From assembly GCF_900107925.1 (NCBI RefSeq), contig NZ_FNUJ01000004.1:186001-250000 (forward strand): a DNA stretch of 64,000 nt. The letters run 5' to 3'. The first letter of the stretch is position 1. Each line of letters opens with the position of its first letter. The notes below the pieces were generated by a model. It did no database searches. It saw nothing but the letters and a program-made list of their open reading frames with translations, and was not told the DNA's origin. Below are positions 52,258 to 60,787 of this stretch, in pieces. This stretch comes from Amycolatopsis pretoriensis (lineage in GTDB: Bacteria; Actinomycetota; Actinomycetes; Mycobacteriales; Pseudonocardiaceae). The translations under genes and the position numbers were made by a program.

Positions 52258-52914
52258 GTGAGCACCTCCCCGGACGCCGGACCCACCGAGTGGGTGAGCC
52301 GCGAAGAGGTCGGCGTCGGCCCGTGGCCCGGTGACTGGCCGTCGGACGAGCGGTACGACCCGGACCTGCTGCGCGACGGCGACCGCCGCAACGTCGTGGA
52401 CGCCTACCGCTACTGGCGCCGCGAGGCGATCGTGTCCGATGTGGACGCTCGTCGGCACCCGTTCCACGTCGCCATCGAGAACTTCCAGCACGACCACAAC
52501 ATCGGCACGGTCGTCCGCACGGCGAACGCCTTCGCGGCGGCGGAGGTCCACATCGTCGGCCGCCGCCGCTGGAACCGCCGCGGCGCGATGGTGACCGACC
52601 GCTACCAGCACCTGCGTCACCACGACGACGTCTCCGGGCTGGTGTCCTTCGCCGCGGAAAACGGCCTCGCCGTTGTGGCGGTGGACAACACCCCCGGTTC
52701 GCAGCCGGTCGAGACGGCGGAAATCCCGCGCGAGTGCGTCCTGGTGTTCGGCCAGGAGGGTCCGGGGTTGTCCGAGGCGACGCGGGAAGCGGCGGTGCTC
52801 GCGGTGTCGATCGCCCAGTTCGGGACGACCCGGTCGATCAACGCGGGCGTCGCGGCCGGGATCGTCATGCACGCCTGGGTCCGGCAGCACGCCGACTTGT
52901 CGGCCGCCTGGTAG
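52258..52914 (+). CDS. SpoU/TrmH family RNA 2'-O-methyltransferase
   Basis: A 218-residue SPOUT enzyme that uses S-adenosylmethionine to methylate a ribose in tRNA or rRNA. Motif 1 is HPFHVAIENFQHDHNIGTVVRTANAFAA, motif 2 VLVFGQEGPGLSEA and motif 3 GTTRSINAGVAAGIVMHAWV, which together form the knotted cofactor site. The target RNA is unknown. GTG start with GGGAGG overlapping it. Its stop is directly followed by the stop of the convergent GH5 gene. Confidence 0.93.
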   Translation: MSTSPDAGPTEWVSREEVGVGPWPGDWPSDERYDPDLLRDGDRRNVVDAYRYWRREAIVSDVDARRHPFHVAIENFQHDHNIGTVVRTANAFAAAEVHIVGRRRWNRRGAMVTDRYQHLRHHDDVSGLVSFAAENGLAVVAVDNTPGSQPVETAEIPRECVLVFGQEGPGLSEATREAAVLAVSIAQFGTTRSINAGVAAGIVMHAWVRQHADLSAAW

Positions 52915-53892
52915 TCACAACCCCCAGCCCCACCGCAGCTGCACCACGCCGGACGCGTTGTTCGTGGCCAGGCCGCTGCCGCTCTGCCGCGTGATCGAGT
53001 ACGTGTCGCCGGACCGCAGGCCGGGCCAGTACACGACACCCAGCTGCCGCGACCGCGCGAGATCGGTGGTGGCGGCGAAGTACGCGGTGAAGTTGTTGCC
53101 GTCCTGGTGGCCCGCGGAGTAGTCGAGCCCGGTCGTCATCGGGGCGCCGGCTTCGTCGATGATCGTGCGCGAGGAGTACGAACCGAGCCGGCTGCTCAGG
53201 TTCGCCGTCCACGCCGCGCGCGTGGTGTCCGAGGCCCAGAAGCCGTAGAAGTGCAGTGACAGCAGCGTTCCGCTCAACGCGCTCGCCGCGCCGACACCGG
53301 TGACGTTGTCGTTGTAGCCGGTGCCGCTGATCAGGACCCGGCCGCGGGGGATGGCCGAGTGCCGCGACAGCCAGGTCGAGCAGAGTGACACCCACGCGTT
53401 CAGGCTGTAGCCGAACGGCTCGTTCATCGGCTCGAAGTAGACGTTGCCGTTGCCGCCGTAGTCGGCGGTGACCTTGTCCCACATGGTGTTCCACGCGGTG
53501 GCGTCGTCGACGAACCCGTCCTTGTTCGCTTCCCAGTACCCGAAGACGACCTTCATCCCGTGGGCCAGCGCCGAATCGGCGGCGCCCTTGTACCGCGCCC
53601 ACCAGTCCGAGTTCACGCTTTGCGGGTTGATCGGCAGCCGCACGGTGTTCGCGCCGAGCTGTTGCTGGAAGCCGGTGATGATGCCGTCGGCCTTGGTGCG
53701 GACGACGTCGTAGCTGTCGCCCGCGGTGAGACCGGTCGGGATGACCCAGCCGTCGACGTAGTTGTCGCGGGCGTCGGCCCAGTTCACGCCGCGGAACGCG
53801 CTCGTCGCGGCAGCCGCCGGCGAGACGGTGAGCAGGGGCGCGATGAGCACGACGGGCAGGAGGACACGCAGGCAGCGACGAAGAAAGGTCAT
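52915..53892 (-). CDS. Secreted glycoside hydrolase family 5 (cellulase-like) protein
   Basis: A 325-residue exported glycosidase. The signal peptide is LRVLLPVVLIAPLLTVSPAAAA. The (beta/alpha)8 core has the acid/base glutamate in VYFEPMNEPFGY near residue 160 and the probable nucleophile in SRTIIDEAGAPMT near 245; GANTVRLPINPQ is another GH5 strand. Substrate could be cellulose, mannan or another beta-glycan. No carbohydrate-binding module is present. Confidence 0.87.
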   Translation of the reverse strand: MTFLRRCLRVLLPVVLIAPLLTVSPAAAATSAFRGVNWADARDNYVDGWVIPTGLTAGDSYDVVRTKADGIITGFQQQLGANTVRLPINPQSVNSDWWARYKGAADSALAHGMKVVFGYWEANKDGFVDDATAWNTMWDKVTADYGGNGNVYFEPMNEPFGYSLNAWVSLCSTWLSRHSAIPRGRVLISGTGYNDNVTGVGAASALSGTLLSLHFYGFWASDTTRAAWTANLSSRLGSYSSRTIIDEAGAPMTTGLDYSAGHQDGNNFTAYFAATTDLARSRQLGVVYWPGLRSGDTYSITRQSGSGLATNNASGVVQLRWGWGL

Positions 53893-53974
53893 GCGAACTC
53901 CGATGTCCGATGATCGATGTTCACGTCAACATGCCTGGCCGAGAATCCTCTCGGACCGGGTCCCGTGTCAAGCG

Positions 53975-56107
53975 TCAGGCGGGGGCGACCTCGACCGGGA
54001 TGCCGTTCAGCACCGACGTCCCCGACGGCACGTCGAGCAGCGTCTCGTCCGCGACGAGGTTCGAGTTGACCCCCGGGTTCGCGCTCGCGACGCGGGTCCG
54101 CGCGCCGGCGGCGTCGTGGCCCCAGCCGTGCGGGATGCTGACCACACCCGGCCGGACCTCGTCCGTCACCTCGACCGGCACCTCCAGCTTGCCCGCGCGG
54201 GAGGTCACCGACGCCAGCCCGCCGTCGGTGAGGCCCAGGCGCGTCGCGTCGGTGGGGTGGACCAGGACCGTGCAGCGGTTCCCGCCGCGGACCAGCGGCG
54301 CGAGGTTGTGCATCCAGGAGTTGTTCGAGCTCAGGTGGCGCCGGCCGATCAGCAGCAGGCCGTCGTCCTGCTTCCCCAGTTCCTCGCGCAGCCGCGGGAC
54401 GTCCGCGACGATCGTCTCCGGCGCCAGCTCGATCCGGCCGGACGCCGTGCACAGCACGTCCGGGATCCGCGGCTTCAGCGGCCCGAAGTCCATCCCGTGC
54501 GGCGCGGCTTCGAGGTCGGCGAGCGTGACGTCATACGGCCCGGCGCGCAGCATCAGGTCGACCAGCCGCGCGGGGCCGGTGCGGTCGCGGGTCACTTCGA
54601 GCTTGGCGCGGCGGGCGACGTCTGCCGCGACGAAGTCGTCCAGGGCCTCGACGTCCGCTTCGGGGCCCTGACCGGTGACGATGCCGGTGAGCCGCAGCAT
54701 CGTCTCCCACTCCGGCGGCAGGTCCGACGGCAGCGTCGCCGGCGTCCAGTTCGCGACGTTGCGCACCGAGAGCTGGTAGAACGCCAGGTCGAAGTGCGGC
54801 CGTTCGAGCGGTGACGGGCCGGGCAGGATGACGTCGGCCCGGCGGGACGTCTCGTTGAGGTAGACGTCGACCGAGATCATGAAGTCGAGATTGTCGAGCG
54901 CCGCGGCGAGCCGGCCCGCGTTCGGCGTGCTCAGGCAGGGGTTGCCGCTGACCGTGATCAGCGCGCGGACCTGGCCCTCGCCCGGGGTTTCGATCTCGTC
55001 GGCGAGCGTCGCGACCGGCAGCTCGCCGACGACCTCGGGGTAGCCGCGCACGCGGCTGCGCCAGCGTCCGACGGCGAACGGCCGCCGGTTGCCGGTCGGC
55101 TGGCACGCGGCCAGCGGGAACATCGCGCCGCCGGGTGCGTCGAGGTTGCCGGTGAGCACGTTGAGGACGTCGACGAGCCAGCTCGCGACCGTGCCGAACG
55201 CCTGCGTCGTGGTGCCGATCCGGCCGTAGACGACGGCGTTTTCGGTAGCGAGTTCGAGGGCCATCCGGCGGATCTCGGCCGCGTCGATGCCGGTGCGTGG
55301 CGCGACGGCTTCGGGGGTGAACGGCTGGGCCAGCTCGCGGACGTCGTCGAGGCCGTTGAGGTGCTCTCCGAGCCTCTTCGGCTGGACGCGGTTCTCCGCG
55401 AACAGGACGTTGACCAGCGCGAACAGCAGCAGCGCGTCGGTGCCGGGCCGGATGGCGTGGTGCTCGTCGGCGAACGCGGCGGTGCGCGTGCGACGCGGGT
55501 CGACCACGACGATCTTGCCGCCGCGCTCGCGGATCCCACGCAGCCGGCCGCGGATGTCCGGCGCGGTCATCAGGCTGCCGTTCGAGACGAGCGGGTTCGC
55601 GCCGAGGATCAGCAGGTGGCGCGTGCGGTCGAGGTCGGGGACGGGGATGGCGAGCGGGTCGCCGAACATAGTGCCGGCCGAGTAGTGCTTCGGCATCTGG
55701 TCGACCGAGGTCGCGCTGTAGAAGTTCTTGGTGCCCAAGGCTTTGTAGAGCACGCGGCCGTAGAGCGTGAGCGCGATGTTGTGCACGCCGGGGTTGCCCG
55801 CGTACACGGCGACGGCGTCCCGGCCGTGCTCCTCGAGGATCGGCGGGAGGCGGCGGTCGATCTCGTCGTAGGCCTCCTGCCAGCTGACCTCGACGAACTC
55901 GCCGTCGCGCTTGAGCAGCGGCGCGGTCAGCCGGTCTGGGTCGTGGTGCAGCGCCCCGAGCGACGCGCCCTTCGGGCAGATGTAACCCTGGGAGAAGACG
56001 TCGTTCCGGTCGCCCGTCACCCGGGTGACCTGCTGGTTCGCATCGAGTGTCACGTCGAGGCCACAGGTGGCTTCGCAGAGCGGGCAGGTCACGTGGGCCG
56101 TCGTCAT
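53975..56107 (-). CDS. Molybdopterin-dependent oxidoreductase
   Basis: A 710-residue enzyme of the DMSO-reductase/formate-dehydrogenase superfamily. The N-terminal 4Fe-4S site is C8-x2-C11-x3-C15 plus the Cys of GYICPKG. Molybdopterin-binding parts include VAVYAGNPGVHNIALTLYG, LLILGANPLVSNGSL, IVVVDPRRTRTAAFADEHHAIRPGTDALLL and the C-terminal VSIPHGWGHDAAGARTRV. Substrate is unknown, and I could not assign the Mo ligand with confidence. ATG 56107 follows a TATGTT -10 box by about 8 bases (leaderless). No partner subunits are adjacent. Its promoter holds a perfect inverted repeat. Confidence 0.9.
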   Translation of the reverse strand: MTTAHVTCPLCEATCGLDVTLDANQQVTRVTGDRNDVFSQGYICPKGASLGALHHDPDRLTAPLLKRDGEFVEVSWQEAYDEIDRRLPPILEEHGRDAVAVYAGNPGVHNIALTLYGRVLYKALGTKNFYSATSVDQMPKHYSAGTMFGDPLAIPVPDLDRTRHLLILGANPLVSNGSLMTAPDIRGRLRGIRERGGKIVVVDPRRTRTAAFADEHHAIRPGTDALLLFALVNVLFAENRVQPKRLGEHLNGLDDVRELAQPFTPEAVAPRTGIDAAEIRRMALELATENAVVYGRIGTTTQAFGTVASWLVDVLNVLTGNLDAPGGAMFPLAACQPTGNRRPFAVGRWRSRVRGYPEVVGELPVATLADEIETPGEGQVRALITVSGNPCLSTPNAGRLAAALDNLDFMISVDVYLNETSRRADVILPGPSPLERPHFDLAFYQLSVRNVANWTPATLPSDLPPEWETMLRLTGIVTGQGPEADVEALDDFVAADVARRAKLEVTRDRTGPARLVDLMLRAGPYDVTLADLEAAPHGMDFGPLKPRIPDVLCTASGRIELAPETIVADVPRLREELGKQDDGLLLIGRRHLSSNNSWMHNLAPLVRGGNRCTVLVHPTDATRLGLTDGGLASVTSRAGKLEVPVEVTDEVRPGVVSIPHGWGHDAAGARTRVASANPGVNSNLVADETLLDVPSGTSVLNGIPVEVAPA

Positions 56108-56116
56108 GACAGCCCA

Positions 56117-56134
56117 ACATACCGAGCGGTATGT
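56117..56134. promoter_or_regulatory. TetR-type operator between the molybdoenzyme and the GH76-like gene
   Basis: ACATACCG-ag-CGGTATGT, perfect 8-bp arms, lies 9 bases before the molybdoenzyme start codon and 24 bases before the divergent gene. It covers the probable -10 box (TATGTT, minus strand). ACATACC-type palindromes are typical TetR-family sites. No TetR gene is adjacent. Confidence 0.7.
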
Positions 56135-56158
56135 CGATGGGCAAGGCACGATTGCGAC

Positions 56159-57178
56159 ATGGACGTCTCGGCCGCCGAACGCGCGGTGACCTCACGGCAC
56201 CTCCGGCGGGTGTGGGCGCTGCCCGGCACGGTCCTGGGCCGCAGCGGCTGGCCTCCGTCGCCCGGCCAGCGGCTGCACTGGCACTGGAACTACTGGTGGC
56301 AGGCGCACCTGCTCGACACGCTGGTCGACGCCCAGTTGCGGGCTGCTTCGCCCGAGCGCCTGGCGTTGATCCGGTCGTTCGTGCGTTCGGTGCGGTTGCG
56401 CAACTTCGGCCGCTGGACCAACGACTACTACGACGACATCGCGTGGCTCGGCCTTGCGCTGCAACGGGTTCAGTCCCTCGGCATCGACGTCGGCCCGGCG
56501 CTGGCGGCGATCGACACGCAGCTGTTGTCGGGCTGGACGGCCGCGGCGGGCGGCGGGATCTGGTGGCGCCGCGGCGACGACTTCAAGAACGCCCCGGCCA
56601 ACGGCCCGGCGGCGATCTTCCACGCCCGGTCGGGAAATCTCTCCCGCGCTCGTGAGATGACGGACTGGCTGACGTCCACTTTGGTCGATCCGGCTTCCGG
56701 CTTGGTGTGGGACGGGATCCGCACGGACACGGGCGAGCTGGTGAAGCACATTTACACGTACTGCCAAGGTGTTTACCTCGGCGCGTGTCTCGAATTGTCC
56801 TCAATGGACAACGCGGCCCGGACGGTCCGCGCGGTGGCCACGCACTGCGCCCCGGACGGAGTGATCCGCGGCCAGGGCGGCGGCGACGGCGGCCTGTTCG
56901 GCGCGATCCTGGCGCGGTACCTGGCGTTGGCGGCCCAGGCGTTGCCCGGCCCGGAGGCTTCGGTGGCCCGTTCGCTGGTCCTCGACTCGGCGCAGGCGTG
57001 CTGGTCGGGAGCGGCGGAGGGGCCGGTGTTCAGCGCGTACTGGGACCGCTCGACGCCGTGGCCGCTGCCGGCGGACGCCCCGGAGCGGGACATGTCGGTG
57101 CAGGTGGGGGGCTGGATGCTCCTGGAAGCCGCGGCGACGCTGTCACCAGACGTCGCCGGCCCGCCAGTCGGCGGTTAG
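56159..57178 (+). CDS. Glycoside hydrolase family 76-like protein
   Basis: A 339-residue (alpha/alpha)6-barrel protein. GH76 features are HWHWNYWWQAHLLDTLVDA, the catalytic-type Asp pair in RWTNDYYDDIAWLGLAL near residue 95, GGIWWRRGDDFKNAPANGPAAIFHARSG and YTYCQGVYLGACLEL. GH76 enzymes cut alpha-1,6-mannan, found in actinobacterial envelope glycans. Oddly, no signal peptide is present, so it would act inside the cell unless exported otherwise. It shares a promoter region with the molybdoenzyme. Confidence 0.8.
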   Translation: MDVSAAERAVTSRHLRRVWALPGTVLGRSGWPPSPGQRLHWHWNYWWQAHLLDTLVDAQLRAASPERLALIRSFVRSVRLRNFGRWTNDYYDDIAWLGLALQRVQSLGIDVGPALAAIDTQLLSGWTAAAGGGIWWRRGDDFKNAPANGPAAIFHARSGNLSRAREMTDWLTSTLVDPASGLVWDGIRTDTGELVKHIYTYCQGVYLGACLELSSMDNAARTVRAVATHCAPDGVIRGQGGGDGGLFGAILARYLALAAQALPGPEASVARSLVLDSAQACWSGAAEGPVFSAYWDRSTPWPLPADAPERDMSVQVGGWMLLEAAATLSPDVAGPPVGG

Positions 57179-57663
57179 CTCCCCTCGAGGTCCAGCGACA
57201 CCCGGCCGGGGAAGACGTACACGCCGCCGTCGTCGTCCTCGGTGCGCTGGACCCCGTCCGGCGTCAAGGCGAAGGTGGGTCCACGCCACTGCTGCCAGCC
57301 GCGTCCGGCATACAGCGGCGCACCCGCCTTGGTCGCGCTCAGCGCGCCCACCTCGTACCCCGGCAGCAGCTCCTCCATCGCCGCCATCAACGCGCTCGCG
57401 ACCCCGCGCCGCCGGTGGTCCGGGTGCACCGCGACGCCCTCGACGTAGCCCGTGTTCACCACGCGCTCGCCGTGCAGCAGGCGGCGTTGCACGAGCGAGG
57501 CGTGGCCGATCAGCTGGTCGCCGTCGAACGTCAGCGCGTGCAGGCCGCCGAGGGTGTTCTCCCAGCCCGGTGGATCGAAGTCGGTGAACGCGCCTTCGAG
57601 CAGAGCCCGGACGGCGAGCAGGTCGGCGGCCGGCAGCTGGGCGGTGTGCGCGATTCTGACCAC
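57175..57663 (-). CDS. aac(2'): Aminoglycoside 2'-N-acetyltransferase, AAC(2')-I family
   Basis: A 162-residue GNAT enzyme that looks like chromosomal AAC(2')-Ic of mycobacteria along most of its length. It has GAFTDFDPPGWENTLGGLHAL, HASLVQRRLLHG, TGYVEGVAVHPDHRRRGVASALM (acetyl-CoA loop), LGALSATKAGAPLYAGRGWQQWRGPT and the acidic TEDDDGGVYVFPG tail. It is somewhat shorter, lacking about 20 residues at the C-terminus. Such enzymes acetylate the 2'-amino group of gentamicin-type drugs; the native role may differ. The GTG at 57663 has a GGGAG site. Its stop overlaps the GH76-like stop. Confidence 0.83.
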   Translation of the reverse strand: MVRIAHTAQLPAADLLAVRALLEGAFTDFDPPGWENTLGGLHALTFDGDQLIGHASLVQRRLLHGERVVNTGYVEGVAVHPDHRRRGVASALMAAMEELLPGYEVGALSATKAGAPLYAGRGWQQWRGPTFALTPDGVQRTEDDDGGVYVFPGRVSLDLEGS

Positions 57664-57689
57664 CTCGCCATTCTCCCGGGCCGGAGGGG

Positions 57690-58556
57690 TCAGCAGCCGC
57701 AGGAGGCGCCGTGCAGGAAACGCGGGGTCAGCGACACCGACTCCGGTGGCCGGTCCGGGTCCGACATCCGGGACAGCACCATCTGCACCGCCCGGCGGCC
57801 GAGGTCCGCGACCGGCTGGGCCAGGGTCGTCACCGCCGGGCTCACCCGGCGGGCCCACTCCATGTCGCCGTAGCCGACCACCGCCAGCTCCGAGCCGATC
57901 CGGATCCCGCGGCGGTGGGCCTCGTACTGGACGCCCACCAGCATCGACTCGTCCGCCACGACCAGCGCCGTCGGGGAGGGCCAGCCGTCCAGGAGCTTGG
58001 CCGTCGCGCGGGCCGCTCCGCCCGACGTCGACAAGCCGCACTCCACCAGTTCGCGGTTGAACCGCAGCCCCGCCTGCTCCAGGCCCAGCCGGTACCCGCG
58101 GACGCGTTCGCGGCTGGTCTCCAGGCTCTCGTCGCCCGAGATGAACCCGATCTTCCGGTGCCGCCGCTCGGTGAGGTGGCGGACCAGCGACGCCACCGCG
58201 TGCACGTTCTCCGTGCCCACCTGGTCGACGTCGTTGCGGGCCGCCACCCGGTCGACCAGGACCGTCGGGACGCCCATCCGGACCAGGCCGTTGATCACCG
58301 CTTCGGCGCCCGCCGAGGGCACCAGCAGCACGCCGTCCACGAGGTCGGCCCGCAGCGCGCGGACCACCGCCGCTTCTTCGCTGACCGTGTCGCCGGTGTC
58401 GGCCAGGGTGACGTCGCAGCCGGCCTGGGCGGCGGCTGCCCTGATCGAGCGCAGCAGCTCACCCGAGTAGGGGTTCGCGGTGACACCCATCGCGACGCCG
58501 ATCCGGTAGGTGACCGGGGGGTCCCACAACCGGAGCTCCGGCGATAGTGCGGTCAT
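57690..58556 (-). CDS. LacI-type ligand-binding protein lacking the DNA-binding domain
   Basis: A 288-residue protein equal to the effector-binding part of a LacI regulator. It includes YRIGVAMGVTANPYSGELLRSIRAAA, GVLLVPSAGAEAVINGLVRMGVPTVLVDR, HRKIGFISGDESLETSRERVRGYRLGLEQAG and LAVVGYGDMEWARRVSPAVTTLAQP. The usual 55-residue HTH and hinge are absent, and the 69 bases before it contain stops in frame, so no HTH was missed. The end (HGASCGC) matches the cysteine end of the next LacI (HRESCGC). It is probably a duplicate of that gene. It could act as a ligand sensor, heterodimer partner or sugar-binding decoy. Confidence 0.88.
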   Translation of the reverse strand: MTALSPELRLWDPPVTYRIGVAMGVTANPYSGELLRSIRAAAAQAGCDVTLADTGDTVSEEAAVVRALRADLVDGVLLVPSAGAEAVINGLVRMGVPTVLVDRVAARNDVDQVGTENVHAVASLVRHLTERRHRKIGFISGDESLETSRERVRGYRLGLEQAGLRFNRELVECGLSTSGGAARATAKLLDGWPSPTALVVADESMLVGVQYEAHRRGIRIGSELAVVGYGDMEWARRVSPAVTTLAQPVADLGRRAVQMVLSRMSDPDRPPESVSLTPRFLHGASCGC

Positions 58557-58625
58557 AAGCCCTCGCAGACGCTCAGCCGAAACGTATCCGCTGAACGCCC
58601 GCGAGATGACGTCAAAACTCCAGAA

Positions 58626-59663
58626 TCACTGATGTGAGTGAACCGACGGGCAGCCGCAGGACTCGCGGTGACGCAGAGTGGGTGGCAGCCGGACCGTCTC
58701 GGCCTTGCGCGCCGGGTCGTTGATCCGGGCCAGCAGCAGCCGGACCGCCTGCCGGCCGATCTCCTCGATCGGCTGCGCCATCGTCGTCAGCGGCGGGTCG
58801 ACCAGGTCCGCCCACTCGACGTCGTCGTAGACGACCACCGGCAGGTCACGGCCGATCCGGAGCCCGCGCCGCCGGGCTTCGTGCAGCACGCCGACCATCA
58901 TGCTGTCGTTCCCGACGACCAGCGCCGTCGGCGGCTCGGGCAGCGCCAGTAGCGTGCTCAACGCCAGCGAGCCGCCCTCGTGCGACGAGTTCCCGCAGGC
59001 CACCAGGTCGGACGACCAGGTCAAACCGGACCGGCCGAGCCCGAGCCGGTAGCCCAGCACGCGCTCCTCGCTCGTCGACAGCCCGGGCGCGCCGCTGATC
59101 ATCCCGATCCGCCGGTGCCCGAGCGTCCCGAGGTGCGCGGTCAGCGCCGAGGTCGCCTGGATGTTCTCCGTGCCCACCTGGTCGACGTCGGTCCGGGTGG
59201 TCAGCCGGTCGATGAGCACCGTCGGCACGTCCAGCGAGACCAGCTCGCCGATCACCGGCCCGTCGCCGGGGGCCGGGGTGATCAGCAGGCCGTCGACGCG
59301 ACGGGAGCGCAGCGCCCGCACGGTGTCACGCTCCGTGTCCGCGGTGTCGTGCGTGTCGGCCAGCAGGACGGTGTACCCGTGCGCCGACGCCTCCCGTTCG
59401 ATCGCCTGCATCAGCGTCGCGAAGTACGGGTTGGCGACCAGGGAGATCGCCATCCCGATCGACCGCGTCCCACCGGTCACCAGGGAACGCGCGATCGCGT
59501 CACCCGTGTAGCCGGTCGTCTCGATCGCCCGGAGAACGGCCGTTTTGGTGTCCTCGGCGACCGCCCGCGTCCCGTTGACGACGTGCGAGACGGTCGTGAT
59601 CGAGACGCCGGCGAGCTCGGCGATGTCCCGCTGGGTCGGCCGCGATGATCTCGGCTGGGGCAT
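58626..59663 (-). CDS. LacI family transcriptional regulator of the sugar operon
   Basis: A 345-residue regulator. The HTH is PTQRDIAELAGVSITTVSHVVNGTRAVAEDTKTAVLRAIE (residues about 9-48), with the hinge at TGDAIARSLVTGGT. The ligand domain holds IGMAISLVANPYFATLMQAIE and DLPVVVYDDVEWADLVDPPLTTMAQP. ATG 59663 has a GGAAAGG site. A perfect 24-bp operator lies 15 bases upstream, between it and the divergent importer genes. It is probably an autoregulated repressor of both, released by a sugar or sugar phosphate. Confidence 0.95.
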   Translation of the reverse strand: MPQPRSSRPTQRDIAELAGVSITTVSHVVNGTRAVAEDTKTAVLRAIETTGYTGDAIARSLVTGGTRSIGMAISLVANPYFATLMQAIEREASAHGYTVLLADTHDTADTERDTVRALRSRRVDGLLITPAPGDGPVIGELVSLDVPTVLIDRLTTRTDVDQVGTENIQATSALTAHLGTLGHRRIGMISGAPGLSTSEERVLGYRLGLGRSGLTWSSDLVACGNSSHEGGSLALSTLLALPEPPTALVVGNDSMMVGVLHEARRRGLRIGRDLPVVVYDDVEWADLVDPPLTTMAQPIEEIGRQAVRLLLARINDPARKAETVRLPPTLRHRESCGCPSVHSHQ

Positions 59664-59677
59664 GCCAATCCTTTCCG

Positions 59678-59701
59678 GCAAGCGTTTGCGCAAACGCTTG
59701 C
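59678..59701. promoter_or_regulatory. Perfect 24-bp LacI-family operator
   Basis: Two 12-base arms, GCAAGCGTTTGC and GCAAACGCTTGC, abut with no spacer. The core resembles GalR/LacI sites (AAGCGTTTGC...). It overlaps the -35 box TTGCGT (59699-59704) of the importer operon, whose -10 TACCTT follows after 16 bases (59721-59726), so binding would block transcription. Confidence 0.92.
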
Positions 59702-59770
59702 GTCAAGAGTGCAGTCTGTCTACCTTCCGGTCCATCGGCAAGCTTCGACACGAACCAAGGGTGGGAACCC

Positions 59771-60787
59771 ATGAGACAGCGAAGTCTCACCGCGGTCGTG
59801 CTGGCCGCCGTCCTCGCCGCGACGACCGGCTGCACGGTCGAACGCCACTGGGGCGGCAACACCAACACCGGCGGGAGCGGCAAGGCCAAGGTCGGCCTGG
59901 TCACCAAGACCGACACGAACCCCTACTTCGTCGAACTGCGCAACGCCGCGAGAGCGACCGCGCAGGCCAACGGCGCCGACTTCAGCGCGCTCGCCGGCCA
60001 GTTCGACGGTGACAACGACGGCCAGGTCCGCGCCATCGAGAACCTCCGGCAGCAGGGCGCGAACACCATCCTGATCACGCCCAGCTCGTCGACCGGCGTG
60101 CTCAAGGCCATTAAGGACGCCCGGAACGCCGGCGTCCTGGTGATCGCCCTCGACACGGCCACCGAACCGGCCGACGCCGTCGACGCCACCTTCGCCACCG
60201 ACAACTTCGCCGCGGGCGAGCAGCAGGGCGCCTACGTCAAGGCCGCGCTCAAGGGCGTCCCGCCGAAGCTGCTGATGGTCGACGGGACCGCCGGCAGCTC
60301 GGTCGACACCCAGCGCCACGGCGGTTTCCTCAAGGGCATCGGGCTGACCGACGGCTCGCCGGAGATCAAGGGCCACACCGCGGCCAACGGCGACCAGAGC
60401 CTCGCCCAGCAGGGCATGGAGAACCTGCTCCAGCGCAGCACCGACATCAACGCGGTCTACTCGATGAACGAGCCGATGGGCCGCGGCGCGTACGCGGCGC
60501 TCAACGCCCGCGGGCTCACGAACCAGATCGTGATGGGCTCGATCGACGGCGGCTGCGAAGGCGTCCAGAACGTCAAGAACGGGCAGTTCGCCGCCACCGT
60601 CATGCAGTTCCCGAAGAAGATGGCCGAGCAGGGTGTGCTCGCCGCCGTCGAATACGCCAAGACCGGCAAGAAGCCGACCGGGTTCGTGAACACCGGGTCC
60701 GCCGTGATCACCGACAAGCCCCTGCCCGGCATCGAGAGCCACGATTCCGCCTGGGGCCTGCAGAACTGCTGGGGAGGCTCGAAGTGA
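59771..60787 (+). CDS. Sugar ABC transporter substrate-binding lipoprotein (FrcB/RbsB type)
   Basis: A 338-residue lipoprotein. The lipobox is LAATTGC (Cys near 22). The binding-protein fold of the RbsB class follows: KVGLVTKTDTNPYFVELRNAARATAQANGAD, ENLRQQGANTILITPSSSTGVLKAIKDARNAGVLVIALDT, DQSLAQQGMENLLQRSTDINAVYSMNEPMGRGAYAAL and VIDG-like MGSIDGG. Ligand is a monosaccharide or polyol; fructose-type is likely from the downstream genes. First gene of an operon with GTGA overlaps. Confidence 0.93.
   Translation: MRQRSLTAVVLAAVLAATTGCTVERHWGGNTNTGGSGKAKVGLVTKTDTNPYFVELRNAARATAQANGADFSALAGQFDGDNDGQVRAIENLRQQGANTILITPSSSTGVLKAIKDARNAGVLVIALDTATEPADAVDATFATDNFAAGEQQGAYVKAALKGVPPKLLMVDGTAGSSVDTQRHGGFLKGIGLTDGSPEIKGHTAANGDQSLAQQGMENLLQRSTDINAVYSMNEPMGRGAYAALNARGLTNQIVMGSIDGGCEGVQNVKNGQFAATVMQFPKKMAEQGVLAAVEYAKTGKKPTGFVNTGSAVITDKPLPGIESHDSAWGLQNCWGGSK

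Noticed and set aside
56021..56036. GTCACCCGGGTGAC palindrome resembling the one at 49223-49238
   Set aside because: It lies within the molybdoenzyme coding sequence in common codons (RVTGD) and the arms are inverted relative to the intergenic one, so chance is likely.
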